Assembly: GCA_031291845.1 (NCBI GenBank) | Contig: JARLIH010000247.1 | Location: 1 to 34,978, forward strand | Reading direction: 5' to 3' | DNA: 34,978 bases | Origin: Isosphaeraceae bacterium | GTDB taxonomy: Bacteria > Planctomycetota > Planctomycetia > Isosphaerales > Isosphaeraceae | Shown: in pieces, positions 1 to 11,000 of the stretch | Numbering within the stretch: position 1 is the stretch's first letter | Layout: the number at the start of each line of letters is the position of its first letter | Made by a program: the position numbers and the translations under genes | Notes under the pieces: model-generated | The model's input: the letters and a program-made list of their open reading frames with translations, nothing else | Told to the model about the DNA's origin: nothing | The model's database searches: none

Positions 1-275
1 ACCGGAATGCCGCGCGCCCGGGCGGCGTCGAGGTCAACATTGTCCACGCCGATCCCGTAACGCACGATTACCCGGGCCTGGCTCATCGCCGCGATCACCG
101 CGGCCGACACGGGCGCAAACTGCGTGATCACCGCGTCGGCCCCGGCTACGAGAGGAATCAATGTCTCGACCGTCTTGCACTGCCCGCCGGCGAGCTCCAC
201 GCCCTGGGGTTCGAGGATTGCCGCCTCGACGTCGAGCGCGGGAAACGTGAAATCGGTAACCACCACGCGCGGCAT
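1..275 (-). CDS. 2-hydroxyacid dehydrogenase (D-isomer type, CtBP/SerA-like), C-terminus cut by window edge
   Basis: Translating the minus strand from the ATG at 275 gives 91 codons that run off the left edge. The protein begins MPRVVVTDFTFP and ends at the conserved stretch VRYGIGVDNVDLDAARARG, typical of the first lobe of NAD-dependent D-2-hydroxyacid dehydrogenases, where the (R/Y)xGxGxDNxD motif precedes the nucleotide-binding domain. The NAD-binding and catalytic Arg/Glu/His residues lie outside the window, so substrate and activity cannot be judged. The family reduces 2-keto acids or oxidises D-2-hydroxyacids in the cytoplasm. An AGGAG element lies upstream of the ATG, and the gene starts only 18 bp after the stop of the upstream amylase-family gene, so the two are probably co-transcribed. 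Confidence 0.8.
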   Translation of the reverse strand, partial: MPRVVVTDFTFPALDVEAAILEPQGVELAGGQCKTVETLIPLVAGADAVITQFAPVSAAVIAAMSQARVIVRYGIGVDNVDLDAARARGIP

Positions 276-293
276 GACCCCTTCTCCTCTCGT

Positions 294-1775
294 TCAAGGC
301 CGTGCATCCTCGAGCGCGAACACAGCGCCCTCCCAGGGCCCCATATCGAGGTACAGGCCGCGCGATTGCAAGTCGTTGCCGGCGCGATCGTAGATTGCAC
401 CCGCCAACTGGTCCTCGAACCGCCAGGAGCGGCCCGATAGATCCGCGAACGGTAGCCGGAGATAACATTGGCTCCGGTGGGGCGCATAGTTTACCACGAC
501 TAGCCTGCGCTCCCCGGTCCCTTCCCAGGCGAAGGCCACGAAGTCGTCCCAGGTCCAGTTCCCATCCCACACCGGCACGCACTCGAGCTGCCGCCAACGA
601 CCGTCGCGCACGACCGGCTGGCGCAGCACGGCAAGCAGTCGCGCGTAGAACGCTTCCACGCGGGGATCGACCGGCTCGTCAGGCGCTCTGCCCAGGTGGG
701 GCGACACTTTCCACTTGCGCCCCTCGAGTTGCCCCTGGTGGAAGAACCGCAAGCCCGGCGTGAGGAACGTGATGATCGCCGCAGCTTCGTGGACCCCGGG
801 CGCAAACGCTGCGGCAGCTCTCGCCTCGTCATGGTTCTCGAGAAAACGCGCCAGCTTGTTCTGGTAGTCGAGCTCCGCCAGCAGATGCTCGCGCACCGGC
901 CGGGCGCGTCCCTCGCGCAGGCGGTCGTACAGCCGCTTGTCGTAGGTGTAGTCGAAACCCTGCTGCTGCAGCGTCCATTCCATGTCCCAGTAGACCTCGG
1001 CCAGGAAGCAGAACTCCGGCTCCTCCGCCCGCACGCGGGGGATCGCCCGGGGCCAGAACGGCTCCGAGCGTACGCCCCACGTCCGCTCGAACACTGCCGG
1101 CAACACCAGCATTGCCATATCGCAGCGCACGCCGTCGCACTGACCCGCGACCTTCAATAGCTCCGCGAGCATTGCCTCCTGCGTGGCTGGGTTGCCGTAG
1201 TTCAGTTGCAGCGCGTCCGGCCAGCCCGGAAAGTACGGGTCGCGCCCGTAGGCGAGCTGCAACTCCCCGTGCTCCCCCTTGACCGTCGTGTAGTTCTGGG
1301 GCGCCCGGGCGACGTCGTCCGCGCTGCCGTGGATGTAGTACTCGGGGTGGGTCTCTACCCAGGGGTGATCCAGACCGGTGTGGTTGGGCACGAAGTCGAG
1401 CATCAGGCGCAGGCCGCGCGTGCGCAGCCGTGCGCGCAGCCGCGCCAGCGCGGCATCCCCGCCCAGGTTCTTATGCACCGTGTATCCGGTAACCGCGAAC
1501 CCCGAACCGGGGACGTCGTCCTCGCCCAGGTCCGGCAGCGTCTCTTCAAATTCCCGGCGCCAGCCCAGATTGCTCCACGACACCCGCTGACTCGCGGTGC
1601 CGGTCTGCCAGACGCTCAGCAGCCAGATCCAGTCAAACCCCAGCGCCGCCAGCCGATCCAGCTCAACGTCCGGAATATCGTCGAGCGTGGCACGCCGGCC
1701 GAGTGGGCGCGATAGCTCCGTCAGCCAGACGCGGACGTTGACCTCGTAGAGTGAAAAGGCGCGAGGAGGTGCCAT
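294..1775 (-). CDS. GH13 alpha-amylase-family glycosidase or glucanotransferase
   Basis: The 493-residue protein has the four conserved GH13 regions: DFVPNH near residue 127 (region I), GVRCD with the nucleophile Asp219 (region II), FLAEVYW with the acid/base Glu260 (region III) and FLENHDEA with His315/Asp316 (region IV). A C-terminal beta domain follows. No signal peptide is visible, so it should act in the cytoplasm on alpha-glucans or alpha-glucosides; hydrolase and transferase members cannot be told apart here. I chose the ATG at 1775 (MAPPRAFSLYEVNVRVW) because AGGAG lies ten bases upstream and the family fold begins there; an in-frame extension to 1877 has no conserved character. It lies 114 bp after the NRPS stop on the same strand. 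Its role in peptide production is unclear and it may be a housekeeping glucan gene. Confidence 0.88.
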   Translation of the reverse strand: MAPPRAFSLYEVNVRVWLTELSRPLGRRATLDDIPDVELDRLAALGFDWIWLLSVWQTGTASQRVSWSNLGWRREFEETLPDLGEDDVPGSGFAVTGYTVHKNLGGDAALARLRARLRTRGLRLMLDFVPNHTGLDHPWVETHPEYYIHGSADDVARAPQNYTTVKGEHGELQLAYGRDPYFPGWPDALQLNYGNPATQEAMLAELLKVAGQCDGVRCDMAMLVLPAVFERTWGVRSEPFWPRAIPRVRAEEPEFCFLAEVYWDMEWTLQQQGFDYTYDKRLYDRLREGRARPVREHLLAELDYQNKLARFLENHDEARAAAAFAPGVHEAAAIITFLTPGLRFFHQGQLEGRKWKVSPHLGRAPDEPVDPRVEAFYARLLAVLRQPVVRDGRWRQLECVPVWDGNWTWDDFVAFAWEGTGERRLVVVNYAPHRSQCYLRLPFADLSGRSWRFEDQLAGAIYDRAGNDLQSRGLYLDMGPWEGAVFALEDARP

Positions 1776-1889
1776 GGAGTTCGCGCTCCTTTGCGTGGGG
1801 GTTACCATTCTCGGCCTGAGTTGTCTGCGGAACCGGATCGACACGCAAGCGGGAATCGCCCGCCCAAGGACCCCCACGCCTTGATCGCG

Positions 1890-4800
1890 TCAGGCCCGGG
1901 CATTCTCCCCAGCAAGCTCCGCCCGGAGGGCCTCGGCCAGCAAGTCCACGCCGGGCGGCCGGAGGATCGAGGTGTGGTCGCCGGGAACCTTGCGGCTCGT
2001 TACCTCGTTGGCGAACGCGCTCCAGCCCATTGCAGGGTCGCTGATGTGGTTCGCTGAGGCGCGAAGTACGGCGATGCGACCGGGATAGTACTGTGGCACA
2101 TAGCGCGCGGCGGCGAGGAGGTGGGTGCGTAACACGGTCCAGAGCCGGCGCCGGCGGTCCGGTCCCCGTTCCTGGTGGTAGACCGCGTCCAGGTCGAAGA
2201 GCTGCAGGGCGTGCTCACGCTGCGCGTCCGGCGAGAGCTCCTTCAGGTGTGCGAGCAACCGCCGGGGATGCCTGGTGACGCCGGGGGCCGACTGGCTGAG
2301 GAGGGCCAGGAGGACCGCCGCGTCTTCGGCGGCAATGTCGTCGTCGCCCGCGCTGTCGGGCTCGCGGAACAGGGCGAGTGCAGCGGCGTCACGGGCGAGC
2401 GCGCGGAACGGGCGGGCGGAGTCGGCAAGCGGGATGGGGGCGTGCGCATCGATCAGCGCGAGCGTCGCGACCTCCTGGTCCTGCGCGACGAGTTGCCGGG
2501 CCATCTCAAAGGCGACGAGGCCGCCGAGCGACCAGCCTCCCAGGTGGTACGGCCCCTCCGGTTGCGACTGGCGGAGGGCTTCGACGTAGTGGGTGGCGAT
2601 CTCCTCGACGCTCCCCAGCGGGGTGGACTCCCCTTCGAGCCCGTACGCCTGGAACGCGTAGAAGGGCCGGTCGGTGGGCAGCCGCCGGGCCAGCTCGAGG
2701 AAGCAATAGGCGATTCCCCCCGCCGGGTGGACGCAATAGAAGCCGGGACCAGCGCCGGCCGGTTGCAGCGGCACGAGTGGTGACCAGGGGGCGGCCTCGG
2801 CCGGGTGCCGCAGGTGGCTCGCGAGGTCGGCGACCGTCGCCCCCAGAAACAGGCTGGAGAGCGGCAATGCCCGGCCGAATGCCTCCTCGACCCGCGAGAG
2901 CAGGCGGATTGCCAGCAGCGAGTGGCCGCCGAGGTCGAAGAAGCTTTCGTTGACGCCGACGGGCTGCACGCCGAGCACCTGTTCCCAGATCGCGACGAGC
3001 CGCGCCTCAACCTCGTCGCGCGGTTCCACGGCGAGGTCATGTCCCGACTCGCCACGCTCGGGGGGAGGCAAGGCGCGCCGATCGACTTTGCCCGAGGAGG
3101 TCAGCGGCAATGCTTCCAGTACCGTGAAGGTCGCCGGGATCATGTGCCCCGGCAGCCGCTCGCGCAGGAAGTCGCGCAGGTCGCCCGGAGCGATCGCTTC
3201 GTCGAGAGCCGCGGCAACGTAGGCGTCGAGCCGCGCTTCACCCCCCCTGCGGGCAATCACGGCGGCCGCACGGACGTGCGGGTGCTCCAGGAGTGCGACT
3301 TCGATCTCGCCGGGCTCGATGCGGAAGCCGCGGACCTTGACCTGCAAGTCGACGCGGCCGAGGAAGACGAGCTGGCCGTCGGCCCGCCAGTGGACGCGGT
3401 CGCCCGTGCGGAACAAACGCCCGCCGGCCTTGGACCCGAAAGGGTCCGGCACGAACCGCTCAGCCGTCGCGCTGGGGCGATCGAGATAGCCGCGGCTTAC
3501 CCCTTCGCCGCCGACGTACAGCTCGCCGGGGAGCCCGACCGGGACTGGAGCCAAGTTGCAGTCGAGCACGTATACGCGTGCGTTGGTGATCGGTGCCCCG
3601 ATCGGCAGCTCGGGGTCTGTGTCGTCCGGGGGCTCGTACGCCGTGGCGATGACCGTCGTCTCCGTCGGACCATACGTATTGATCCAGCGCACCCGGCCAC
3701 CGACCAGATTGCGCCACTGCGCAAACAACGACGGCTGGGCCTTCTCCCCTCCGACGACCACCAACCGCAGCGCCCCGGCGGGCGCACGGCCCCTACGCGC
3801 GAGGCGGTCGACCCAGGCGTGCCAGTACGCGGTCGGCAGGTCGAGCACGGTGATCCGCGCGCTCTCGACCCAGTCGGTAAACGCATCCGGGTCGAGTACC
3901 TCGTCCCCCGGTCGGAGCACCACGGCGGCGCCAAGGATCCACGCGGGGAAGATCTCCTCGACCGAGATGTCGAAGCTCAAAGGGGCGAACTGGAGCACGC
4001 GGTCGTCCGCGCGGAGGTCGAACAGCCGGGCCGCCGCGAGGTTGTGATTGACGACCGCCCGGTGCGGGACGACTACGCCCTTCGGCCTGCCGGTCGAGCC
4101 CGACGTATAGATGACGTAAGCCGCGTTGTCAGGCGCAGCGCTCCCTTCGAGGTTCTGGTCGGACTGGCCTTCGATGGCGCTCCAATCGGCGTCGAGCGCG
4201 ACGATTTCGGCCGGCAGGCCGTCGCAGTGCGCACGTAGCGACGCGCGCGTCAGCAGCACGCCAATCCTCGCGTCGTTGACGAGCTCGGCGAGCCGCGCCT
4301 TCGGCTCACCCGGGTCAAGCGGAACGTAGGCGCCGCCGGCCTTCAGGATGCCGAGGAGCCCGACCGCCATCTCGGGCGAACGGTCGATGCAGAGCCCGAC
4401 GCGCATCTCCGGTCGAATACCCCGTTCGCGGAGGAACCGTGCGAGACGATTGGCTCGTGCGTTCAAGACGCGGTAGCTCAATGTCCCGTCCGCGTGGACG
4501 AGGGCGGTGTTCTCCGGCGCGTTCCGTACTCGCGCCTCGATGAGATGGTGGAGGCACACGGCGGGCACGTCGGCCACCGTGCGGTTCCAGACGTCGACGA
4601 TGCGCAGGCGATCGGTTTCATCGAGGAGCGGGATCGCGGAGAGGCGGTGGTCGGGGTGCGCGGTCACGTCCTCCAGCAGCGCACGAAAGTGGCCGAGCAT
4701 CCGTTCGATCGTTGGGCCGTCGAACAGGTCGGTGTTGTATTCCAGGGAGCCAATCAGCGCGTCGCCCACTTCTTCCACGGCGAGCGTGAGGTCGAACTTC

Positions 4801-7800
4801 GCCGTGCCCGTCCCCTCGCCGGTCTCGAACGCGTCGAGCGTTAGCTCTTGCCGCGCGACGTCGGGCATGCGGTTGTTCTGGAGCACGAACATCACGTCGA
4901 ACAGCGGCGTGCGGCTCGGGTCGCGCGCGGGGCGGAGCGCTTCGACGAGCTTGTCAAACGGCAGATCCTGGTGCTCGAATCCGCCGAGCGACACCTCGCG
5001 CACGCGGGCGAGCAGCTCCTGAAACGTCGGGTCGCCCGCGAGGTCCGAGCGGAGCACGAGCATGTTGACGAAGTAGCCGATCAGGCCTTCGACCTCGGGC
5101 CGGTTGCGATTGGCGACGGGTACGCCGACGGCAATACCGTCCTGGCCCGTGTAGCGGTGTAGGAGGGTCTGGAAGGCTGCGAGCAACGTCATGAAGAGCG
5201 TCGCACCCTCGCGACGCCCCAGCGTGCGGAGGTCAGCCGCGAGCTCCGCCGGGAGCGTGAAAAACCGGATGTCGCCCCGCGCGGAGCGCACGGCGGGGCG
5301 TGGCCGGTCAGTCGGCAGGTCGAGCGGAGTCAGGCCGTCGAGCTGGCGCGACCAGTACGCGAGCCGGTCCTCCAGCACCTTGCCGTCCAGCCATTGCCGT
5401 TGCCAGGCGGCGTAGTCGGCGAACTGGATCGGCGGGTCGGTCAAGGGGGAGGGAGTGCCGTTCGTGTCGCTCTCATAGAGTGCGGCGAGCTCACGCGCGG
5501 CGACGCCCATCGACCAGCCGTCGGTGACGATATGGTGGAGCGTGAGCAGCAGGACATGCTCTCCCTCGCCCAGGCGCAGCAGCCGTGCGCGGACGAGCGG
5601 TCCGTGCGCGAGGTCGAACGGCGTGCGGGCTTCCTCGGCGGCGAGCCGGCGTGTTTCGGCCTCGCGCTCGTCGAGTGGGAGCGCGGAGAGGTCGAGCGGC
5701 GTCAGCCGGGGCGCAAGCTCCGGCGCGATCGCCTGGAGGGGGCGGCCGTCCACGGCCGGGAACGTCGTGCGGAGCGCTTCGTGACGGTGGACGATCTCGT
5801 GGAAGCTCCGTTCGAGCGCGGGGGCGTCGAGCGGCCCTTGGATCCGCACGGCGGCCGGCACGTTGAACGTCGGCTGGCCGGGCGTTAGCCGGTCGAGGAA
5901 CCAGAGCGCTTGTTGCGAGAACGAGAGGGGCAGGTCGCCGTCGCGCGGGGCGGGAACGATCGGCGCCTCGGTCGTTCTCTCGTCCGGCCCGCCGGCGTCG
6001 ATCCGCTCGGCCAGGGCGGCGACCGTCGACGCCTCGAAGAGCGCGCGGAGCGGGAACTCGGCCCCAAGCGCGTCGCGCAGCCGGTAAACGGCCTGCGCAG
6101 CGAGGAGGGAATGCCCACCGAGCACGAAGAAGTCGTCGAACGCACCGACGCGCGCGACGCCGAGCAGCTCGGACCAGGCGGCGGCGATCGCCCGCTCCGT
6201 CGCCGTCCGAGGGGCCACGTACTCCGCAGCGCTCTCAGCGCCCTGGCCCGCCTGGGGCGCGGGCAGGGCCGCGAGGTCGAGCTTGCCATTGGCCGTTAGC
6301 GGCAGCACGTCGAGCGCGACGAAGGCGGCCGGGACCATGTAGTCGGGGAGCACGGCCTTGAGCCGCTGGCGTAGCTCGGCGGCATTCGGCACGGGCGCGA
6401 CGCGCGGCACGATGTAGGCCGTGAGCTGCGTATCGCCGCGCGGGTCCGGCCGCGCCACGACGACGGCCTCGCGCAGCTCGGGCTGCCGCGCGAGCGCGGC
6501 CTCGATCTCGCCGAGCTCGATCCGGAAGCCGCGGACCTTCACCTGGCGGTCGGCCCGGCCGAGGTACTCGAGCTCGCCGTCGCGGCGGTAGCGGGCGAGG
6601 TCGCCGCTGCGATAGAGCCGGCCCCCCGGCTGCCCCGAAAAGGGGTCGGGCACGAACCGCTCGGCTGTGAGCGCTGGGCGGCCCAGGTAGCCGCGTGCGA
6701 CTCCCTCGCCGCCGACGTACATCTCGCCCACCACGCCGGGGGGAACCGGCTGCATGTGCGGGTCCAGCACGTGCAGCCGCAGGTCCGGGATCGCCCGCCC
6801 GATCGGGCTGGAACCCGCAAACGTTTCCAGGTCGCCCTGCACGATCGGCCGGTAGGTAACGTGCACGGTCGTCTCGGTGATGCCGTACATGTTCACGAGA
6901 CGCGGACTCTCGTCGCCGTGCCGCTCGAACCAGGGGCGCAAGGCCTGAAGCTCCAGGGCCTCGCCGCCGAAGATCACCCAGCGCAACGGGAGTTTGTCCA
7001 GTGCCCTTGGCGGTTCGACCCCCCCCGGCCCCTCCTTCGTAAGGGGGGGAGTGATGATTTCTCCCCCCCTTACAAAGGGGGGGTTGGGGGGGGGTGTTGT
7101 GTGTTGTGTCTGCGCAGCAGAGTCTCCGGCCCCAGAAGCTCGCGAGCCTGAAAACGTCTGCCCGCGGCTGACGGCCTCGTCCGCCCGCACGAGCTGGCGA
7201 AAGGCCGACGGGGTCTGGTTCAGGACCGTCACGCGCTCGGCGCGCAGGAGTTCATGAAACGCCTCGGGCGCACGGCTCACCCAGTAGGGTACGACCACGA
7301 GCCGCCCGCCGTAGAGCAGGGCACCCCAGATCTCCCAGACCGAGAAGTCGAAGGCAAACGAATGAAAGAGCGTCCAGACGTCGGTCGCGTCGAAATGAAA
7401 CCAGTGCTGGGTCGCCGTGCAAAGGCGCGCGACGTTCGCGTGGGTGACGGGAACCCCTTTAGGCGTGCCGGTCGACCCGGACGTATAGATGACGTAGGCG
7501 AGGTTCTGGGGGACCGCGCCGGCGTCGAGGTTCTCGGCGTCGCCCAGGACGGTGGGGTCGTCGGCCTCGTCCAGGTCGATCACGTGTGCATCGCCCGCGG
7601 GGAAGCGGTCGATCCCGGCGCGCTGGACGAGCAGCACCCGTGCCCGCGAGTCGGCGAACTGGAAGCCCAGGCGGTCGGGCGGATACACCGGGTCGAGCGG
7701 CAGGTAGGCGCCGCCGGCTTTGAGGATGGCGAGTAGGCCGACCACCATGCCGACGGAGCGCTCCGCGCACAGGCCGACGAGCGACTCGGGTCCGACCCCG

Positions 7801-8051
7801 AGCGCACGCAGGCGGTAGGCCACCCGGTTGGCCCGCGCGTTCAGGTCGCGGTAGGTGAGGCGCTCGTCTTCGCAGGTCAGCGCGATCGCGTCAGGCGCCC
7901 GTGCGGCCTGCTCCTCGAAGACCCGGTGGAGGCACCGTGGCGGAGGAGCAGGGGGGTCTGCCTGCGCGCGCAAGAGCGCGGCGAGGCGGGCCCGTTTTTC
8001 CTCTCGTGAACGGTCGGCCGGCGGGATTGCGGGGTTATTCGCTTTGAGCAT
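1890..8051 (-). CDS. Non-ribosomal peptide synthetase, A-PCP-C-A-PCP-TE
   Basis: This 2053-residue synthetase carries a first adenylation domain (about 40-600), a carrier domain (GGHS, Ser648), an LCL-type condensation domain (about 695-1150, HHIVTDG at 839-845), a second adenylation domain (about 1165-1650), a carrier (Ser1711) and a type I thioesterase (GWSLGG Ser1841, Asp1868, GDH His2026). Reading the ten specificity positions by alignment to GrsA gives DFWNIGMVHK for the first A domain, the published Thr code. The second gives DIEDVGTVIK, closest among codes I remember to the beta-Lys code DTEDVGTMVK, so a diamino acid is possible. Residues about 299-352 are an insertion containing a palindromic repeat in the Thr A domain. 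The start overlaps the upstream synthetase by 17 bp with no clear ribosome site, suggesting translational coupling. The thioesterase should release a linear or cyclised peptide. Confidence 0.95.
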   Translation of the reverse strand: MLKANNPAIPPADRSREEKRARLAALLRAQADPPAPPPRCLHRVFEEQAARAPDAIALTCEDERLTYRDLNARANRVAYRLRALGVGPESLVGLCAERSVGMVVGLLAILKAGGAYLPLDPVYPPDRLGFQFADSRARVLLVQRAGIDRFPAGDAHVIDLDEADDPTVLGDAENLDAGAVPQNLAYVIYTSGSTGTPKGVPVTHANVARLCTATQHWFHFDATDVWTLFHSFAFDFSVWEIWGALLYGGRLVVVPYWVSRAPEAFHELLRAERVTVLNQTPSAFRQLVRADEAVSRGQTFSGSRASGAGDSAAQTQHTTPPPNPPFVRGGEIITPPLTKEGPGGVEPPRALDKLPLRWVIFGGEALELQALRPWFERHGDESPRLVNMYGITETTVHVTYRPIVQGDLETFAGSSPIGRAIPDLRLHVLDPHMQPVPPGVVGEMYVGGEGVARGYLGRPALTAERFVPDPFSGQPGGRLYRSGDLARYRRDGELEYLGRADRQVKVRGFRIELGEIEAALARQPELREAVVVARPDPRGDTQLTAYIVPRVAPVPNAAELRQRLKAVLPDYMVPAAFVALDVLPLTANGKLDLAALPAPQAGQGAESAAEYVAPRTATERAIAAAWSELLGVARVGAFDDFFVLGGHSLLAAQAVYRLRDALGAEFPLRALFEASTVAALAERIDAGGPDERTTEAPIVPAPRDGDLPLSFSQQALWFLDRLTPGQPTFNVPAAVRIQGPLDAPALERSFHEIVHRHEALRTTFPAVDGRPLQAIAPELAPRLTPLDLSALPLDEREAETRRLAAEEARTPFDLAHGPLVRARLLRLGEGEHVLLLTLHHIVTDGWSMGVAARELAALYESDTNGTPSPLTDPPIQFADYAAWQRQWLDGKVLEDRLAYWSRQLDGLTPLDLPTDRPRPAVRSARGDIRFFTLPAELAADLRTLGRREGATLFMTLLAAFQTLLHRYTGQDGIAVGVPVANRNRPEVEGLIGYFVNMLVLRSDLAGDPTFQELLARVREVSLGGFEHQDLPFDKLVEALRPARDPSRTPLFDVMFVLQNNRMPDVARQELTLDAFETGEGTGTAKFDLTLAVEEVGDALIGSLEYNTDLFDGPTIERMLGHFRALLEDVTAHPDHRLSAIPLLDETDRLRIVDVWNRTVADVPAVCLHHLIEARVRNAPENTALVHADGTLSYRVLNARANRLARFLRERGIRPEMRVGLCIDRSPEMAVGLLGILKAGGAYVPLDPGEPKARLAELVNDARIGVLLTRASLRAHCDGLPAEIVALDADWSAIEGQSDQNLEGSAAPDNAAYVIYTSGSTGRPKGVVVPHRAVVNHNLAAARLFDLRADDRVLQFAPLSFDISVEEIFPAWILGAAVVLRPGDEVLDPDAFTDWVESARITVLDLPTAYWHAWVDRLARRGRAPAGALRLVVVGGEKAQPSLFAQWRNLVGGRVRWINTYGPTETTVIATAYEPPDDTDPELPIGAPITNARVYVLDCNLAPVPVGLPGELYVGGEGVSRGYLDRPSATAERFVPDPFGSKAGGRLFRTGDRVHWRADGQLVFLGRVDLQVKVRGFRIEPGEIEVALLEHPHVRAAAVIARRGGEARLDAYVAAALDEAIAPGDLRDFLRERLPGHMIPATFTVLEALPLTSSGKVDRRALPPPERGESGHDLAVEPRDEVEARLVAIWEQVLGVQPVGVNESFFDLGGHSLLAIRLLSRVEEAFGRALPLSSLFLGATVADLASHLRHPAEAAPWSPLVPLQPAGAGPGFYCVHPAGGIAYCFLELARRLPTDRPFYAFQAYGLEGESTPLGSVEEIATHYVEALRQSQPEGPYHLGGWSLGGLVAFEMARQLVAQDQEVATLALIDAHAPIPLADSARPFRALARDAAALALFREPDSAGDDDIAAEDAAVLLALLSQSAPGVTRHPRRLLAHLKELSPDAQREHALQLFDLDAVYHQERGPDRRRRLWTVLRTHLLAAARYVPQYYPGRIAVLRASANHISDPAMGWSAFANEVTSRKVPGDHTSILRPPGVDLLAEALRAELAGENARA
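6996..7157 (-). other. In-frame insertion of about 54 residues inside the Thr adenylation domain
   Basis: Between [18 protein letters not shown] and [13 protein letters not shown], where related A domains have a loop of only a few residues, this one has about 54 extra residues of low-complexity character, including [11 protein letters not shown] and [11 protein letters not shown]. The segment lies between core motifs A4 and A5 and between specificity positions 278 and 299, in what should be a surface loop. The central part is the translation of a GC-rich inverted repeat. The reading frame is kept, the motifs on both sides are intact, and all ten specificity residues are present, so the domain may still work. 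Exact edges are estimated from family expectation, not from an alignment. Confidence 0.75.
7019..7094. repeat. GC-rich palindromic repeat embedded in NRPS coding sequence
   Basis: Two arms, about 7019-7051 and 7061-7094, are reverse complements of each other with a few mismatches and a loop of about nine bases. Each arm also contains an inner palindrome of the form CCCCTCCTTCGTAAGGGG or CCCCCCTTACAAAGGGGG. Elements of this shape are familiar as dispersed intergenic repeats in many bacterial genomes. Here it lies inside an open reading frame. A 10-bp palindrome GCTCGCGAGC at 7138-7147 sits in the same insertion and may be a separate element. Confidence 0.85.
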
Positions 8052-11000
8052 CGAGTCCGGACTCGAGTCGCTGGAGGAGGGCTTCGACTTCGTCGTCCGT
8101 GAGCCCGTCGATGTTCACGCCCGGGGGGGTCATCACGTCAAGGCGTTCCGCATCCGAAAACAGCGGCAAGGTACCGACGGGCTGGTCGGGGTGGTCCACG
8201 ATCCGCTCAAGCAGAGTCCGGAAGTGCGCGAGCCACTGGTCGACGGTGGTCGCGTCGAAGAGGTCGGTGCTGTACTGAAACTGGAATGCCATCCCGCCGG
8301 CACTCTCGATGGCGAAGAGGGCGAGGTCAAATTTCGCCGTGCCACTATCCGGCTCGAACATGGTCATCGCGAGGCCGGGGGCCTCGAGCGCGGGGAGGGG
8401 AGCGTTCTGGAGCGCGAACAGGGTCTGGAACAAAGGGACGCGCCCGTGGTCCCGCTCGGCCTGGAGCACGGCCACGAGCTTCTCGTACGGCAGGTCCTGG
8501 TGGGCATACGCATCAAGGGCCGTCTGCCGGACGCGCTGGAGTAACGTGCGGAAACCCGGGCCGCCCGACAGGTCCGCCCGGAGCACGAGCGTGTTGACGA
8601 AGAAGCCGATCACGTTCGAGATCTCCGACCGGGTGCGCCCGGCGATCGGCGAGCCGACGGCGAAATCGTCCTGGCCGGAATAGCGGTGCAGCAGCACCTG
8701 GTAGGCGGCCAGCAGGGTCATGTAGAGGGTGGCCTTTTCCTGCCGGCTCACGTCGCGCAGCTTATCGAGCAGCTCGATCGGAATCTCCATCGCCCGCACG
8801 GCGCCCCGGCCGGTGGGCTTTGTAGAGCGCGTGCGGTCGGTGGGAAGCCCCAGCACGGGCACATCGCGGAGCTGTTTCGCCCAGTAGTCGAGCTGCGCCT
8901 GGAGCACGTCGCCGCTGAGCCACTCGCGCTGCCAGGCCGCATAGTCGGCGTACTGGAGCACGGGTTCCGGGAGCGCGGAGGGACGGCCCTGGGCAAACGC
9001 TTCGTAAAGGGCGGCGACCTCGAGCGTGAGGAGCCCCATCGACCAGGCGTCGGTCACGATGTGGTGGACCGTCACGAGCGCGAGGTGCTCCCGCGGATCG
9101 AGCCGCACGAGCGACGCCCGGATGAGTGGCCCGGCTGCCAGGTTGAACGGCTGCCGGGCTTCCTGGTCGATCAGCCGCAGGGCCTCAGGCTCGCGCTGGT
9201 CCGTGGGCAGGCCGCTTAGGTCGTGTAGCGGCAGGTCGATTTCGAGGTGAGGCGCGATGACCTGGATTGGTGCACCGCCAGGGGCGTCGAACGTCGTCCG
9301 CAGCGCCTCGTGGCGGCGGATGACCTCATTCAAGGCAAGGGCGAGTGCGGGCACGTTTAGCGCGCCTGTCAGGCGCACGGCGACCGGAATGTTGTAGGCC
9401 GGGCTGTTCGGTTCGAGCTGGTCGAGGAACCAGAGCCGCTGCTGTGCGAACGACGCGGAGAGCGCTCCGTCGCGCGGGACCGGCACGATCGGCGCCGAAC
9501 GCACGCCGGTTTGCTCGCGCATCAACTGCTCGACGCGTGCCGACAGCCCCGCCACGGTCGGCTCGTCGAGGAACTCTTGCAGCGACGGCTCGACCGCGAA
9601 GGTATCGCGGACCCGTGCGAGGACCTGAGTCGCGAGCAGCGAGTGGCCGCCGATGTCGAAGAAGTTGTCGTGGATGCCGATGCGGTTCTGTCCGAGCAGC
9701 TCACCCAGGAACTGGGCCAACGCTTCTTCAACGGGTCCGCGCGGCGGGACGTACCCCTGCGACGGCTCGGCGCGTTCTGGCTCGGGCGCGGGGAGGGCCT
9801 TGCGGTCGACCTTGCCGTTAGGCGTGAGCGGCAGCGCTTCGAGCGTTACGAACGCCGAGGGGACCATGTACTCGGGGAGCGCTTCGCGCAGCCAGGCGCG
9901 GAGCGCGGGGGCGCCCGGGCTATGCCCGTCGCGCGGTATGACGTACGCCACCAGGCTCGGCTCACCGCTCGGATCGTCGCGGGCCACGACCACGGCCTCG
10001 CGGACCGACTCGTGGCGCCTGAGGTTCACCTCGATCTCGCCGAGCTCGATGCGGAAGCCGCGGACCTTGACCTGGTGGTCGACTCGCCCCAGGCACTCGA
10101 ACGTCCCGTCGTTCCGTGCGCGGGCGAGATCCCCGGTGCGGTACAACCGCGCTCCGGCCACCCGGCCGTAGGGGTCCGGTAGGAAGCGTTCGGCGGTCAG
10201 GCCGGGCCGATCCAGGTATCCGCGTGCCACGCCGAGGCCGCCGATATACAGCTCGCCCGCGACGCCCGGCGGAACGAGCTGCAAGTGCGTATCGAGCACG
10301 TAAAGCTGCGTGTGCAAAATCGGCTGGCCGATCGTCACGGGACCCTCGCCCGCCTCGACCCGCGCTGCGGATGACCAGATGGTCGTCTCGGTCGGGCCGT
10401 AAAGGTTCCAGAGGGCCTTTCCCTTCGGGAGCAGCCGGTCGGCCAGGTCGCGTGGGAGGGCCTCGCCGCCGCAGAGCATCGTCAAGTCCGGCGTGCCGCC
10501 CCAGCCGGCCTCCAGCAGCATGCGCCAGGTGGCCGGGGTGGCCTGAAGGAACGTGATGTCCTCTTGGCCCAACCGGGCCATCAGCCGCAGTCCGTCGGCG
10601 GCGATATCGCGGCCGACGACCTCCAGGCGCGCCCCCTGGATCAAGGGGAGGAACATCTCGAGCGCGGCGATGTCGAACGAGAGCGTGGTGACCGCGAGCA
10701 GGGTGTCGCGGCCGGTCATCCCGAAGAGCCCGCGCATCGAGAGCAGGAAGTTCGTCAGCGCAGCGTGCGTGACGAGCACGCCCTTCGGGCGGCCGGTCGA
10801 GCCGGACGTGTAGATGGCGTACGCCAGGTTGTTCGCCGCCGCGCCCCCCGAAAGGTTTGTCCTGGGCTCGTCGTCGAACCCCTCCCACTCCGAGTCGAGG
10901 CAGACGACCCGCGCTCCACCGTGCGGCAGGGTCTCGGACAGGCCTTGCTCGGTGACCAGGACCGGCACCTGCGCATCTTCGAGCATCAGGGCCAGCCGCT

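Noticed and set aside
2805..4238. Long open frame of 477 codons on the plus strand
   Set aside because: It lies opposite the NRPS gene and has the Arg/Gly/Val/Asp-rich composition of an antisense shadow in high-GC DNA; no family motif is visible.
7019..7094. Assembly error or frameshift as the explanation of the repeat in the NRPS gene
   Set aside because: The frame is open through the insert and both flanks match the A-domain family; an artefact cannot be excluded, but two more in-frame repeats in other genes make a real insertion more likely.
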